Counted from the first letter of the stretch, positions 17,523 to 27,116 are shown. The stretch is 64,000 nucleotides of DNA from Dehalobacter alkaniphilus (GCA_040500365.1 CP148031.1:868001-932000); one strand, 5' to 3'. Made by a program: numbers and translations. The notes: generated from the letters alone by a model not told the origin.

Positions 17523-18890
17523 GTGGAATTAGCCGAAAAAAGAGTGCTGGTCGTAGGCGGTGGCAGAAGCGGCCTGGCTGCGGCTCATAAGCTTCAGAGC
17601 AAAGCAGCTGAGGTCTTTCTCACCGATATGCAGCCTTTGGCCAAGCTTACAGGTATAGATGAATTGAAACTGGACGCTGCTCATCTTATTTTGGAAAGGG
17701 AACCGGATATAAAGGAGATCAGGCCTGATTTACTGGTTTTATCGCCGGGTGTCTCCCCATTCCTGCCGTTTATCCGGCAGGCCTCAGCGACGGGTATTCC
17801 ACTCTGGAGCGAGGTAGAGCTTGCTTTGAGGGATTCAAGGGCAGTGATTGCCGGCATAACCGGAAGCAACGGCAAAACGACGACCACAACGCTTGTCGGA
17901 GAGCTGGCTAAGGAAACCGGACGTGAGATGGTCGTCGCCGGGAATATTGGGCTTGCTTTATGCGGCCAGGTTGAACATCTTGATCAGAATGGGATTATCG
18001 TTGCAGAGCTTTCGAGCTTTCAGCTGGAACTGATTAATAGGACCAGGGTGAACATTGCGATCTTTTTGAACCTGACACCGGACCATCTGGACCGGCACGG
18101 TTCACTGGAGAAATATGCTGCAGCCAAAGCCAGGATCCTTGAAAACCAGACGGAACAGGATTTGGCCATCCTAAACTGGGATGATCCGATTGTTAAAGAA
18201 TTAGCCGCTAAAGCCAAGGCTCGGGTGGTATTCTTCAGCTTGAAGGAAAATTTGCCAGACGGAATCTGCTTAAACGGAGAGGATATTGTCCTAAAAAAAG
18301 ATCATAGCGTTGCCGCGACGATCATCGGACGCAGGGAACTGCTGCTGAGGGGTGGCCATAATCTTGAGAACGTGATGGCTGCAGTGGCAGCTGCGCTTGA
18401 GTTCGGACTCGATATCTCCAAAATTGCTGACGTACTGCGTCATTTCCAGCCGGTGAAACACCGCCAGGAAATCGTCGGCAGATTTGATAATGTTCTGTAT
18501 ATTAATGACTCCAAGGGAACCAATCCTGACTCATCGATCAAAGCCCTTCAGTCCTATGAGGAACCGATCGTGCTGATTGCCGGAGGTAAGAACAAAGGCC
18601 TTGATATGACGGAATTCTTGCAGGAAGCACGCATAAGGGTAAAAAGTCTGATTTTAGTGGGGATGGCGGCTCCGGAGCTCGAGGAGATTGCTGTCCGCTT
18701 AGGGTTCCCGAACATTATCCGGACGCTTGATTTTAAGGATGCTGTCAATATTGCTATTACCGAGGCAGTGCCGGGTGACGTCGTCTTACTGTCGCCAGCC
18801 TGTACAAGTTGGGATATGTTTAAAAGTTATGAAGAAAGAGGGGAATTGTTTAAGGATTTGGTGCGTAAGCATTATAGCGAACCCGAATGA
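17523..18890 (+). CDS. murD: MurD, UDP-MurNAc-L-alanine:D-glutamate ligase
   Basis: 455 aa Mur ligase adding D-Glu to UDP-MurNAc-L-Ala. N-terminal nucleotide-binding Gly motif VVGGGRSG (10-17) and P-loop GSNGKTT (114-120), with NIG, HLDRHG and NDSKGTNPD motifs further on. GTG at 17523 is chosen because GGAGGG ends seven bases before it. It follows mraY by 18 bases. Confidence 0.97.
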   Translation: MELAEKRVLVVGGGRSGLAAAHKLQSKAAEVFLTDMQPLAKLTGIDELKLDAAHLILEREPDIKEIRPDLLVLSPGVSPFLPFIRQASATGIPLWSEVELALRDSRAVIAGITGSNGKTTTTTLVGELAKETGREMVVAGNIGLALCGQVEHLDQNGIIVAELSSFQLELINRTRVNIAIFLNLTPDHLDRHGSLEKYAAAKARILENQTEQDLAILNWDDPIVKELAAKAKARVVFFSLKENLPDGICLNGEDIVLKKDHSVAATIIGRRELLLRGGHNLENVMAAVAAALEFGLDISKIADVLRHFQPVKHRQEIVGRFDNVLYINDSKGTNPDSSIKALQSYEEPIVLIAGGKNKGLDMTEFLQEARIRVKSLILVGMAAPELEEIAVRLGFPNIIRTLDFKDAVNIAITEAVPGDVVLLSPACTSWDMFKSYEERGELFKDLVRKHYSEPE

Positions 18891-18909
18891 TTTTGGAGGG
18901 GGGAGCTAT

Positions 18910-20025
18910 GTGATCCGAAAATTCCTAAAGGTCGACCCGGTTCTGCTAGGCGTGATTCTTATCCTGCTGCTGATCGGGATCATCATGACCTATAGTTCCA
19001 GTGCTGTGAAAGGCTACCTGTACTATGAGGATCCTTATCATTATTTCAAAGCGGATCTGCTGTGGGTGGCTCTGGGGCTTGCAGCCATGGGTGTCGCCGT
19101 CATGATCGATATCGCGTTTCTGCATAAGTGGGCGAAACCTATTTTATACGCAGCTTTGGTTCTGCTGATCCTGGTTAAGATCCCGGGAATCGGCAGGACA
19201 GTGAATGGTGCAACCCGTTGGATTGGACTTGGTCCGATGTCCATCCAGCCTTCCGAAGTGGCGAAACTGGCCATGGTGCTGACCATGGCGAGGTTCCTTA
19301 CCGTGAATCCTTATCAGATCAAGTCATTCCGTAAGGGCATCATCCCTTCCCTGGCTTTGCTGGGTGTGGTCTGTGCCCTGATTATGCTGCAGCCTGATCT
19401 CGGCACAACGCTGGTAATTGCCGCTACTGTTTTCTTTATGCTTCTGGCCGCAGGGGCCAGAATGTGGCACATGGCAGGCCTTGGTCTGGCCGGGCTGGCG
19501 ATGGTGGTTGCCGCGATTGCAGCTGCTCCGTACAGAATGCGCAGGATCTTTGCTTTCCTTGATCCGTGGGCTGATCCTTCAGGCAAGGGCTATCAGACGA
19601 TCCAGTCGCTCCTGGCTCTCGGGCCTGGCGGATTATTCGGACTGGGACTCGGTCAAAGCAGACAAAAATTTCTTTATCTGCCTGAGAACCATACAGACTT
19701 TATTTTTGCCATGGTTGGAGAAGAGCTTGGTTTTGTCGGTGCCTCACTCGTTGTTCTGCTCTTTTTCCTTTTCATCTGGCGCGGTTTCCGGACAGCCATG
19801 CTGGCGCCGGAACCATTTCTTGGTTTGATGGCTGTGGGTCTGACATCCCTGATCGGGATTCAGGCAATGATCAATATGGGTGTGGTATCGGGCGTTTTGC
19901 CGGTAACGGGAATCACCCTGCCATTCCTAAGCTATGGGGGTACATCACTTTTATTTACAATGATCGGAGCCGGGCTGCTCTTGAATATTTCTGCGGCTGC
20001 GGGCAGATCTGAGGAGGTCTTTTAA
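18910..20025 (+). CDS. ftsW: FtsW/SpoVE, SEDS-family peptidoglycan polymerase
   Basis: 371 aa membrane protein with about ten spans, of the SEDS (RodA/FtsW/SpoVE) family of lipid II glycosyltransferases that work with a class B PBP. Family motifs include RWIGLGPMSIQPSEVAKLA, the catalytic-loop region with MLQPDLGT, and PVTGITLPFLSYGGTS. The GTG at 18910 follows a GGAGGGGGGAG site and gives a normal N-terminus; an open frame extends upstream inside murD but is not used. The PASTA-bearing PBP upstream is its likely partner. It could equally be called spoVE. Confidence 0.95.
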   Translation: MIRKFLKVDPVLLGVILILLLIGIIMTYSSSAVKGYLYYEDPYHYFKADLLWVALGLAAMGVAVMIDIAFLHKWAKPILYAALVLLILVKIPGIGRTVNGATRWIGLGPMSIQPSEVAKLAMVLTMARFLTVNPYQIKSFRKGIIPSLALLGVVCALIMLQPDLGTTLVIAATVFFMLLAAGARMWHMAGLGLAGLAMVVAAIAAAPYRMRRIFAFLDPWADPSGKGYQTIQSLLALGPGGLFGLGLGQSRQKFLYLPENHTDFIFAMVGEELGFVGASLVVLLFFLFIWRGFRTAMLAPEPFLGLMAVGLTSLIGIQAMINMGVVSGVLPVTGITLPFLSYGGTSLLFTMIGAGLLLNISAAAGRSEEVF

Positions 20026-21135
20026 TTGCGGGTTATTGTAACCGGAGGCGGTACAGGCGGGCATATCTATCCTGCAATGGCAATCGCCAAAGCGCTGCAG
20101 GAGCAGCTGAATGATATTCGCGTCCTATACGTTGGAACAAGAAGCGGCATGGAAGCGAAGCTGATTCCGGAAAACGGTCTCGAATTCCGCGGGATATCCG
20201 GTCAAGGGATGCCGCGGCAGTTAAGCGCCGAAATACTGAAAGCAGCCGGCACGAACGTTCGGGCCTTATGGGAAACGAAAAGGATCTTGAAGGAGTTTGA
20301 TCCTGATCTGGTTGTAGGGACCGGTGGCTATGTATCCGGTCCGGTCGTCCTGACAGCAGCCTTTTTTGGTATCCCGACCGTTTTACACGAACAGAACGCT
20401 TTTCCGGGCAAGACCAATAAAATATTGGCCAGAATGGTTAAACGTATTTTACTGACTTTTCCGGAAAGTGAAAAATATTTTGGGGTTAAAGACAAGCTTC
20501 AGGTTGTCGGCCTGCCGGTTAGGGAAAAAATTGGCAAGATTGACCGCAAAGTCGGAGCTAAGGCCTTTGGTCTTGATCCCGGCAAGAGAACAATTTTGGT
20601 CACCGGTGGCAGCAGAGGTGCACTGAGCATCAACCAGGCGCTGACCGGACTCCTGCCAAAGCTGGCCGAATACCCGGATGTCCAGCTGATCTGGGCAACC
20701 GGGACAGCGACGCATGATACGATTTTACATGAGCTTGAAACGCATAACATTAACTGGCAAAGAGAACAATGGAGAATCTTAGCCTACGTTGAGCATATGC
20801 CTGAAGCTCTGGCCTGCTCCGATTTGTGCATCTGCCGGGCTGGGGCATCCACGCTGGCAGAAATCTCGGCTGCAGGGAAGGCCGGTATCCTGATCCCGTA
20901 CCCGTATGCGGCTGAAAATCACCAGGAATATAACGCCAGGGTTTTTGAAAATAAGGGAGCAGCCTGTGTTATTTTAGATAAGGAACTGAATGCGGAGATT
21001 TTGTGGGACAATATTCAAAAAGTACTGTTGAATTCATTTAAACTGGAAGAAATGGCCGCGCGGGCCAGGGAGGTATTTGCGCCTGGAGCTTTGAACCGCA
21101 TTATCAATCTCTGCCTGCAGACTGCCTGGAGATAA
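20026..21135 (+). CDS. murG: MurG, UDP-GlcNAc:lipid I GlcNAc transferase
   Basis: 369 aa peripheral membrane glycosyltransferase making lipid II from lipid I. GGTGGH at residues 8-13, then VLHEQNAFPGKTN and the C-terminal donor-site segment CRAGASTLAEISAAGK with ENHQEYNA. TTG start, directly after the ftsW stop, with GAGGAGG nine bases upstream. Confidence 0.97.
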   Translation: MRVIVTGGGTGGHIYPAMAIAKALQEQLNDIRVLYVGTRSGMEAKLIPENGLEFRGISGQGMPRQLSAEILKAAGTNVRALWETKRILKEFDPDLVVGTGGYVSGPVVLTAAFFGIPTVLHEQNAFPGKTNKILARMVKRILLTFPESEKYFGVKDKLQVVGLPVREKIGKIDRKVGAKAFGLDPGKRTILVTGGSRGALSINQALTGLLPKLAEYPDVQLIWATGTATHDTILHELETHNINWQREQWRILAYVEHMPEALACSDLCICRAGASTLAEISAAGKAGILIPYPYAAENHQEYNARVFENKGAACVILDKELNAEILWDNIQKVLLNSFKLEEMAARAREVFAPGALNRIINLCLQTAWR

Positions 21136-21200
21136 ACTTCTTTAACACTGCAAGCCGGATCAGCATAAGATATGCTGTAAGGAAGAGGGAAAGGAATATC

Positions 21201-22076
21201 ATGTACTTACCGAACATAAAGGGTAGGATTGAAAAAGATTATCCTTTAAAAAAGCTGAATACCTGGAGAATCGGCGGTATGACCGAACTTGCTGTCTGGC
21301 CCCGGGACACTGAGGAACTGGTCTCCGTGATTGATGGGTGCAGGAAGAATAACATACCGTTTCTGCTTCTGGGCCGGGGTTCAAATGTATTGCTGCCGGA
21401 TCACGGATTCAAGGGTGTGGTGATTGTTGTTACAGCCATGGACAGCATTCGCTGGCATGGTGAAGAAGTCACGGCCGAAGCAGGTTATTCTCTGATGCGT
21501 CTGGCCCGGGAGGCAGGAGAGAGCGGCCTTAGCGGGCTCGAGTTTGCCTGCGGGATACCAGGGACACTCGGCGCAGCAGCAGCCATTAATGCAGGTGCTT
21601 ATGGCGGAAAAATTGGTGATTTGGTTAAGAAAGTTAGTGTATTGACGGCCGAGGGAAAAATTGAAATTATACCGAAGGACCAGATTGCTTTTGGGTATCG
21701 CAGCAGTTCCCTTTTAGAAAAGGAATGCATTGTCCTGGAATGTACGCTGTCCCTCCATCCAGGGGATCAGGCCGTGATCCAGGCTCAGATGCAGGGTCTT
21801 ATGACCAAAAGGAAAGAACATCAGCCGCTGGAGTATCCCAATGCAGGAAGTGTATTCCGCAATCCTGCCGGAGACTCCGCGGGAAGGCTGATCGAGCAGG
21901 CAGGGTGGAAAGGACGCCGCCTTGGGGATGCTCAGGTATCTGAGAAACATACCAATTTCATTGTGAACAGAGGGAACGCCTCATCCACTGACATTTTAAC
22001 GCTTATTCAGGTAATTCAAACAGATGTGTCCGAAAAATTTGATATTCAGCTCGAAACAGAAATACGCGTCATTTAA
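21201..22076 (+). CDS. murB: MurB, UDP-N-acetylenolpyruvoylglucosamine reductase
   Basis: 291 aa FAD-dependent enzyme reducing UDP-GlcNAc-enolpyruvate to UDP-MurNAc. FAD-binding segment LLGRGSNVLLPDHG, GLEFACGIPGTLGAAAAINAGAYGG, the YRSS motif and NAGSVFRNP with the catalytic serine region. Length and lack of an extra domain fit type II MurB of Firmicutes. ATG start after AAAGGAA. Placed between murG and murA as in many clostridia. Confidence 0.97.
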   Translation: MYLPNIKGRIEKDYPLKKLNTWRIGGMTELAVWPRDTEELVSVIDGCRKNNIPFLLLGRGSNVLLPDHGFKGVVIVVTAMDSIRWHGEEVTAEAGYSLMRLAREAGESGLSGLEFACGIPGTLGAAAAINAGAYGGKIGDLVKKVSVLTAEGKIEIIPKDQIAFGYRSSSLLEKECIVLECTLSLHPGDQAVIQAQMQGLMTKRKEHQPLEYPNAGSVFRNPAGDSAGRLIEQAGWKGRRLGDAQVSEKHTNFIVNRGNASSTDILTLIQVIQTDVSEKFDIQLETEIRVI

Positions 22077-22103
22077 TTGGCTAAAGGGGGAGGAGACATG
22101 ACG

Positions 22104-23360
22104 ATGGATCGTTATGTCATTACGGGAAAACAAAGACTTGAGGGAAGTATTCGGACCAGCGGAGCAAAAAACGCATCACTGCCGCTCATGGCAGCCGCCA
22201 TTCTGGCCGATGGAAAAACAGGACTGCAGGGAATTCCTCATCTCACAGATATCCTTTGTATGGGCGAAGTTCTGAAAAGCCTTGGCTGTAAAACACAATT
22301 CAGCTCAAATGAACTGACCATTGATTCCTCTTCACTGAATGACTGCATTGTCGATGAAGCGTTAATGCGAAAAATGCGGGCATCCAACTTGATTTTAGGC
22401 CCGATGCTCGCACGAAACGGAAGGGTAAAAATATCCAGACCGGGCGGCTGTGCGATTGGGACACGTCCGATGGATCAACATATTAAAGGACTGCAGGAGC
22501 TCGGCGTACGTGTTGAAGAGAGACATGGATACATAGAGGCCACAGCGGGGAAACTCAGAGGCGGAGATGTCTATCTGGATATCCCGAGTGTCGGGGCTAC
22601 GGAAAATATCATGATGGCTGCGGTTCTGACCGAAGGCACAACCATCATCCGCAATGCGGCCAGAGAACCGGAAATTGTTGACCTGCAGAATCTACTGAAT
22701 AAAATGGGAGCCAGGATCAGAGGGGCCGGGACTCACGTCCTGCGCATCGACGGCGTCGCGAAACTTAAGAGTACGGAACATACCGTTATCCCTGATAGGA
22801 TAGAAGCCGGCACGCATATGGTCGCTGCTGTCATGACAGGCGGGGATATCCTGGTGGAAAACGTGATTCCCGAACATATCAGCCCCATTATTGCCAAACT
22901 GCGCCAGGGGGGGGCTGAAGTAACCCCTTATGGAGACAGCGTCAGGGTACGCCAAAAAGGACAGTTTAAAGCGCTCGAAATTAAAACGCTGGTCTATCCA
23001 GGATTCCCGACCGATATGCAGCCGCAGTTCCTGGCACTGTTAACGATTGCTGACGGAACGAGTATTGTTTCCGAGACGATTTTCGAAAACCGCTTCCAGC
23101 ATGTCGCTGAGTTGAGACGGATGGGTGCCAGGATCACCGTTGAGGGAAGAACCTCAATTATTAACGGCCGGCCCAACCTCGAAGGTGCGTTTGTGGAAGC
23201 AACTGATTTGCGCGCTGGAGCAGCTCTCTTTTTGGCAGCTTTGGCTGCTGAAGAGGGTACGGTTCTGGAGAAAATCGATCATATTGACCGGGGTTATGAA
23301 GATCTTGAGGAAAAATACAGGGCTTTGGGAGCAAAAATACAGCGGGTTGTCAAACAATAG
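22104..23360 (+). CDS. murA: MurA, UDP-GlcNAc 1-carboxyvinyltransferase
   Basis: 418 aa. Transfers enolpyruvate from PEP to UDP-GlcNAc, the first committed step of peptidoglycan synthesis. K22-N23 of the active site and the fosfomycin-reactive Cys116 (GGCAIGTRP) are present, so a fosfomycin-sensitive enzyme is predicted. Three starts are possible: TTG 22077, ATG 22098 and ATG 22104. The AGGAG at 22091-22095 is eight bases before 22104 but only two before 22098, so 22104 is preferred. Confidence 0.95.
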   Translation: MDRYVITGKQRLEGSIRTSGAKNASLPLMAAAILADGKTGLQGIPHLTDILCMGEVLKSLGCKTQFSSNELTIDSSSLNDCIVDEALMRKMRASNLILGPMLARNGRVKISRPGGCAIGTRPMDQHIKGLQELGVRVEERHGYIEATAGKLRGGDVYLDIPSVGATENIMMAAVLTEGTTIIRNAAREPEIVDLQNLLNKMGARIRGAGTHVLRIDGVAKLKSTEHTVIPDRIEAGTHMVAAVMTGGDILVENVIPEHISPIIAKLRQGGAEVTPYGDSVRVRQKGQFKALEIKTLVYPGFPTDMQPQFLALLTIADGTSIVSETIFENRFQHVAELRRMGARITVEGRTSIINGRPNLEGAFVEATDLRAGAALFLAALAAEEGTVLEKIDHIDRGYEDLEEKYRALGAKIQRVVKQ

Positions 23361-23362
23361 TG

Positions 23363-23392
23363 TTGCACCTTGCCAGCCGGATAATGTAAAAT
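23363..23392 (+). promoter_or_regulatory. SigA-type promoter before ftsQ
   Basis: TTGCAC, an 18-base spacer and TAAAAT just after the murA stop; it would give ftsQ-sbp-ftsZ an internal promoter within the cluster. Confidence 0.5.
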
Positions 23393-23421
23393 AGATAAAA
23401 CGAGAGCAGGAGAGGAAGATT

Positions 23422-24147
23422 TTGGTTCAAACCAGATCAAATACATTTTGGATCTACGCAGCGGCTTTGATCTGTCTCATTGCTGTAGGATTTTATATGT
23501 TTTCCAAATCGGATTTTTTTAACGTGAAGGAAGTCAGGACAGAAGGATTAAGCAATGTCACCGCGAATGAAGTATTACAGCTTTTGGGAACAGTAAAGGG
23601 TGAGAATATTTTTTTGACCGATACCGAAGCCCTGGCGATGAAGGTCAAGCTGCACCCTCTGATTGATCAGGTGCAGGTAAAAAAAGAACTGCCGGCAACG
23701 CTGGTGGTCAAAGTACAGGAACGTGTTCCGGTCGCAATGATATTAACTGGTGACGGGGTTGTCGTCGTGGATCTGCACGGCGTCATTCTGAAGTTTTATG
23801 ATTCCTGGCCCGCGGAAGACAACCCAGTGCTGACCGGAATCGAAGTCCCTGGAACAATCGGGCCTGGGCAAAAGATTGACAATGTGAATCTGAACAAAGC
23901 CCTTCTTTTGCTGGGACAAGCCCCTGCGGAACTTCTGCCGCTGATTGGAGAGGTTCACAGTACAACGGACGGGCAAATAAGCCTTTATATGACCTCCGGC
24001 ATTGAAGTGAAAATAGGATTTGATGCCGAGTTTACAGAAAAGCTGACGCTGCTTCAGGAATTGTTAAACAGTGAAGAATACAAAACAGTTGAAAAAGCAA
24101 TTAAATATATCGATTTAACTGCAGGGAAACCTGTTTTAGGAAGATAG
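23422..24147 (+). CDS. ftsQ: FtsQ/DivIB cell division protein
   Basis: 241 aa bitopic membrane protein: one span at about residues 9-27, then a POTRA domain (about 32-101, beginning FFNVKEVRTEGLSNVTANEVLQL) and the FtsQ/DivIB beta domain. It scaffolds FtsL and DivIC at the septum. TTG start with AGGAGAGGAA upstream. Sequence conservation is low as usual; position after murA and the domain order support the name. Confidence 0.9.
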   Translation: MVQTRSNTFWIYAAALICLIAVGFYMFSKSDFFNVKEVRTEGLSNVTANEVLQLLGTVKGENIFLTDTEALAMKVKLHPLIDQVQVKKELPATLVVKVQERVPVAMILTGDGVVVVDLHGVILKFYDSWPAEDNPVLTGIEVPGTIGPGQKIDNVNLNKALLLLGQAPAELLPLIGEVHSTTDGQISLYMTSGIEVKIGFDAEFTEKLTLLQELLNSEEYKTVEKAIKYIDLTAGKPVLGR

Positions 24148-24160
24148 CGAGGGATAGATC

Positions 24161-24505
24161 ATGTGGCTGCTGCCGGTTTTCGGATTAATTATTGGACTGT
24201 TCATTGGGTTTGTAAGTCCGTTTAGTATTCCGGTTGATTATACCAAATACTTTTCAGTGGCGATTTTAGGCGCACTGGACTCAGTCATGGGCGGTATAAG
24301 GTCCTATCAGGAAGATCATTTTGACAGTACAATCTTTCTCAGCGGTTTTATTGTCAATATCATTATGGCCAGCCTGCTGGCATTTATCGGGGACAGAATA
24401 GGCGTCGACCTGTATCTTGCTGCCGTGGTGGCCTTTGGCACCAGATTATTCCAAAACATCAGTATTATTCGCCGGCATATCATTAATAAATATCATAAAA
24501 CTTGA
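24161..24505 (+). CDS. sbp: small basic family protein (Sbp, DUF1290)
   Basis: 114 aa membrane protein with about three spans and the Sbp signature SVAILGALDSVMGGIRSY. Sbp genes stand between ftsQ/divIB and ftsA/ftsZ in Bacillus and clostridia; their molecular role is not known. Here it is followed by ftsZ without an ftsA gene. Confidence 0.9.
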   Translation: MWLLPVFGLIIGLFIGFVSPFSIPVDYTKYFSVAILGALDSVMGGIRSYQEDHFDSTIFLSGFIVNIIMASLLAFIGDRIGVDLYLAAVVAFGTRLFQNISIIRRHIINKYHKT

Positions 24506-24657
24506 TTGGAACCAAAAAAATTTAAATATTATGACGGAAAAAGAGGAGTAATAGTTTCTCATCTCGAACTCATATAGTTGGGTTGACTATTAACCGTTTG
24601 CATCGGAAAAACATAACCAATAGATGAGGACTAGAATAAGGAGAGGCAGGGGAAAAG

Positions 24658-25722
24658 ATGCTCGAATTCATTAGTGATGAGATGCAGTTTGCACGGATCA
24701 AGGTAATAGGAGTGGGCGGCGGCGGAAACAATGCCGTAAACAGAATGATTTCCGTTGGTCTTAAAGGAGTAGAGTTCATCGGGCTGAATACAGATGCTCA
24801 GGCGCTTCAAATGTCCAGGGCAGCTGAAAAAATACAAATCGGCATTAAACTCACCAAAGGACTCGGTGCAGGAGCTAATCCGGAAATCGGTCACAGTGCG
24901 GCTGAAGAGAGCCGTGACGAGATTGCCAAAGCGCTGCTCGGTGCCGATATGGTTTTTGTTGCCGCCGGTATGGGAGGGGGAACAGGAACGGGAGCCGCTC
25001 CCGTTGTTGCCGAGATCGCCAGGGAAATTGGAGCCCTGACTGTCGGCGTTGTTACAAGGCCTTTCTCGTTCGAGGGACGCAAAAGAGCCATGCAGGCTGA
25101 AAGAGGAATCCTTGAACTGAAGGAAAAGGTTGATACGCTGATTACCATTCCAAATGACAGACTCTTGCAGGTTGTCGATAAACATACGACGGTCCAGGAA
25201 GCCTTCAGCATTGCGGATGACGTACTGCTGCAAGGCGTACAGGGGATTTCCAACCTGATCACTATTCCGGGACTTATCAACCTTGACTTTGCCGATGTCA
25301 AGACCATCATGTCCGATACCGGTTCGGCACTGATGGGTATTGGACAGGCTTCCGGAGAAAACAGAGCGGTCGACGCCGCCCGTAAGGCAATTTCGAGTCC
25401 GCTGCTTGAAACCTCGATTGAAGGTGCGAAGGGTGTTCTGCTGAATATCACCGGCGGTCCAAGCCTGACCCTGCTTGAAGTCAACGAAGCTTCCGAGATT
25501 GTCGGTGAAGCAGCCGATCAGGAGGCCAACATTATCTTCGGTGCAGTCATTGATGAAAACCTAAAAGATGATGTCCGGGTAACGGTCATCGCCACAGGCT
25601 TTGACCAGCGGTCCAGCTTTGTCAAAAAAGTAAAGAACCCGCAGGAGATAACCAAGATGGAAGACTATAATCCATTCAAGGATCACGTGGATATCCCGAA
25701 TTTCCTGAAATATAAAAGATAA
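24658..25722 (+). CDS. ftsZ: FtsZ, tubulin-like division GTPase
   Basis: 354 aa. Forms the cytoplasmic Z ring. Nucleotide motifs: GVGGGGNNAVNRM (18-30), the tubulin signature GGGTGTG (106-112), and the T7 loop region NLDFADVKTIM. The C-terminal linker is very short and ends in DIPNFLKYKR, the conserved peptide that binds SepF or FtsA. With no ftsA in this cluster, SepF (gene at 37.4 kb) is a likely membrane tether. A 150-base leader with no clear promoter precedes the gene; AGGAGAGG is the ribosome site. Confidence 0.98.
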   Translation: MLEFISDEMQFARIKVIGVGGGGNNAVNRMISVGLKGVEFIGLNTDAQALQMSRAAEKIQIGIKLTKGLGAGANPEIGHSAAEESRDEIAKALLGADMVFVAAGMGGGTGTGAAPVVAEIAREIGALTVGVVTRPFSFEGRKRAMQAERGILELKEKVDTLITIPNDRLLQVVDKHTTVQEAFSIADDVLLQGVQGISNLITIPGLINLDFADVKTIMSDTGSALMGIGQASGENRAVDAARKAISSPLLETSIEGAKGVLLNITGGPSLTLLEVNEASEIVGEAADQEANIIFGAVIDENLKDDVRVTVIATGFDQRSSFVKKVKNPQEITKMEDYNPFKDHVDIPNFLKYKR

Positions 25723-25725
25723 CAT

Positions 25726-25755
25726 CAACTTTTAAGCATAAAAGTTGGTTCTATT
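25726..25755 (+). terminator. probable terminator after ftsZ
   Basis: CAACTTTTA and TAAAAGTTG form a perfect nine-bp stem with a four-base loop, three bases after the ftsZ stop. The T-tract after it is poor (GTTCTATT). Confidence 0.5.
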
Positions 25756-25822
25756 CAATGCTGAAGGCGTCTTATTTGGGCGTCTTTAGCTTTGTCTTTA
25801 ACTTTTTCATGGGCTGTCGCAG

Positions 25823-25901
25823 CCTCGCTAACATTTTGAAACCTCTGGGCTTATTCCAAGTCTGCAATATTTGAAGGAATCAGCATAAAGATCATATGAG
25901 G
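25823..25901 (+). repeat. repeat family S, copy S1
   Basis: Begins CCTCGCTAACATTTTGAAAC and continues with CTCTGGGCTT; about 15 bases later AATATTTGAAGGAATCAGCA follows. Both parts recur in S3 near 55.1 kb in the opposite orientation; the first part also recurs in S2 and S4. The rest of the 330-base gap between ftsZ and the DUF3102 gene shows nothing. Confidence 0.5.
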
Positions 25902-26055
25902 GGACGCATCGAAACTAAAGTTTTCGTTACATTCCCTTTCTCATGAACAGTGCTGGTAAGGCCATACACCTATCTTTTAATAAAAGCCAAGCCCTCACCA
26001 TCCGAAGCCCATCTGCATATGCTGTAGTTGGACTCATAATGAAAGGGTGGGCGGG

Positions 26056-26922
26056 ATGGATAACTCGACCGGCGAACGCACGCCGCTTGTCATAGCGGCT
26101 GAAATAAATATGATAACCTGCCAAACCAAAAAAATAGTACTTGCCAGCGCTATTGAAATCGGCCGTCGTTTGCTGGAAGCCAAGGATCTGGTCAAACACG
26201 GGGAATGGGGTAAGTGGCTGGCAGAGTCTGTAAGTTATTCCCAGAAAACTGCCGAAAGACTGATCAAGCTCTATGAGGAATACGGGCCTAAATTTTCTGA
26301 CGGATCCGACAGGTCAAAATCGACACCAGTGTCGATTTTGACCTACACCCAGGCCCTCCTCCTGCTAGGTTTACCAGAAGAGGAGCGGGAGGAATTTATC
26401 GCGCACAATAACGTCGGCAGTATGACGAAACAGGAGCTGCAGCAGGCGCTTAGGGACAGAGATCAGGCTAATCAGGCGAAGGAACAGGCGCTTCAGGAAA
26501 AGGACCAGGCTCTTCAGGTGAATCAAGTACTCAAAAAAGGGCTGGAGACGATCGACAGCACCATCTCCGAATTAAAAAAGGAGCAGGCTAAGGCTGCGTC
26601 AGTGCCAACGAATCCTGAGAAAGCAGAAGCCCCTTCTTTCGGTATGGCCCCTTCTGCCGGTCAACCCGCCCTGCCGACCCACAACCTTAAAACCGAATAT
26701 GACCCCGACGCTCATATCAAGTATGTAGAAAAGTGCGACACTTGCTGCAAAACAATTGCCGATACCTTCTTCGATCTGACGACAGCGCTCACCAATCTGG
26801 CGCATATCGATCCGAACCTGAAAGAAGAAAAAAGAAAAGAGGCCAACCGGCTGATTGAATACATGGCAGAGACGATTAAAGAGTGGCCGCCCCCCAAGAA
26901 ACCGCTTAGAGTTCATTCCTGA
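26056..26922 (+). CDS. DUF3102 domain protein with coiled coil
   Basis: 288 aa. Residues about 10-125 match the DUF3102 pattern (EIGRRLLEAKDLVKHGEWGKWL, QKTAERLIKLYEEY, LTYTQALLLLGLPEEEREEF). A Gln/Glu-rich coiled coil spans about 130-185, then a Pro/Ala linker, then a helical C-terminus with a Cys cluster (CDTCCKT). Such genes occur on chromosomes, plasmids and phages of Firmicutes; their role is unknown, though a DNA-associated function has been suggested by context. ATG at 26056 has GAAAGGG eight bases upstream. A near-perfect 34-bp palindrome lies inside the coding region at 26311-26344. Confidence 0.75.
   Translation: MDNSTGERTPLVIAAEINMITCQTKKIVLASAIEIGRRLLEAKDLVKHGEWGKWLAESVSYSQKTAERLIKLYEEYGPKFSDGSDRSKSTPVSILTYTQALLLLGLPEEEREEFIAHNNVGSMTKQELQQALRDRDQANQAKEQALQEKDQALQVNQVLKKGLETIDSTISELKKEQAKAASVPTNPEKAEAPSFGMAPSAGQPALPTHNLKTEYDPDAHIKYVEKCDTCCKTIADTFFDLTTALTNLAHIDPNLKEEKRKEANRLIEYMAETIKEWPPPKKPLRVHS
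26311..26344. repeat. 34-bp palindrome inside the DUF3102 gene
   Basis: AGGTCAAAATCGACAC and GTGTCGATTTTGACCT are exact complements separated by only CA. It encodes the linker after the first DUF3102 helices. Confidence 0.85.
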
Positions 26923-27062
26923 TTCTTTTAGAACCTTTGAACAAGCTAAGTATAGTATGTATGAGCGAATTAACAAAGGATATAAAGGTCATCGAAACAA
27001 TGGACAATGACCTTCATGATCCTCCACAAGCGTAAACGGGCAGTACCGGCATAAAAGATTAA

Positions 27063-27116
27063 GAGAGGGGGCAGGCTGACGGCAATCAGGATTTGCCGGT
27101 GGCCTCGCCCCCTCTC
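27063..27116. terminator. nested hairpin between convergent genes
   Basis: GAGAGGGGGC and GCCCCCTCTC form a ten-bp outer stem; AGGC/GCCT and GGCAA/TTGCC pair inside it. It lies between the DUF3102 gene and the reverse tetR gene and probably ends transcription from one or both sides, although the T-tract is short. The rest of this 320-base gap is AT-rich with no gene seen. Confidence 0.6.
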
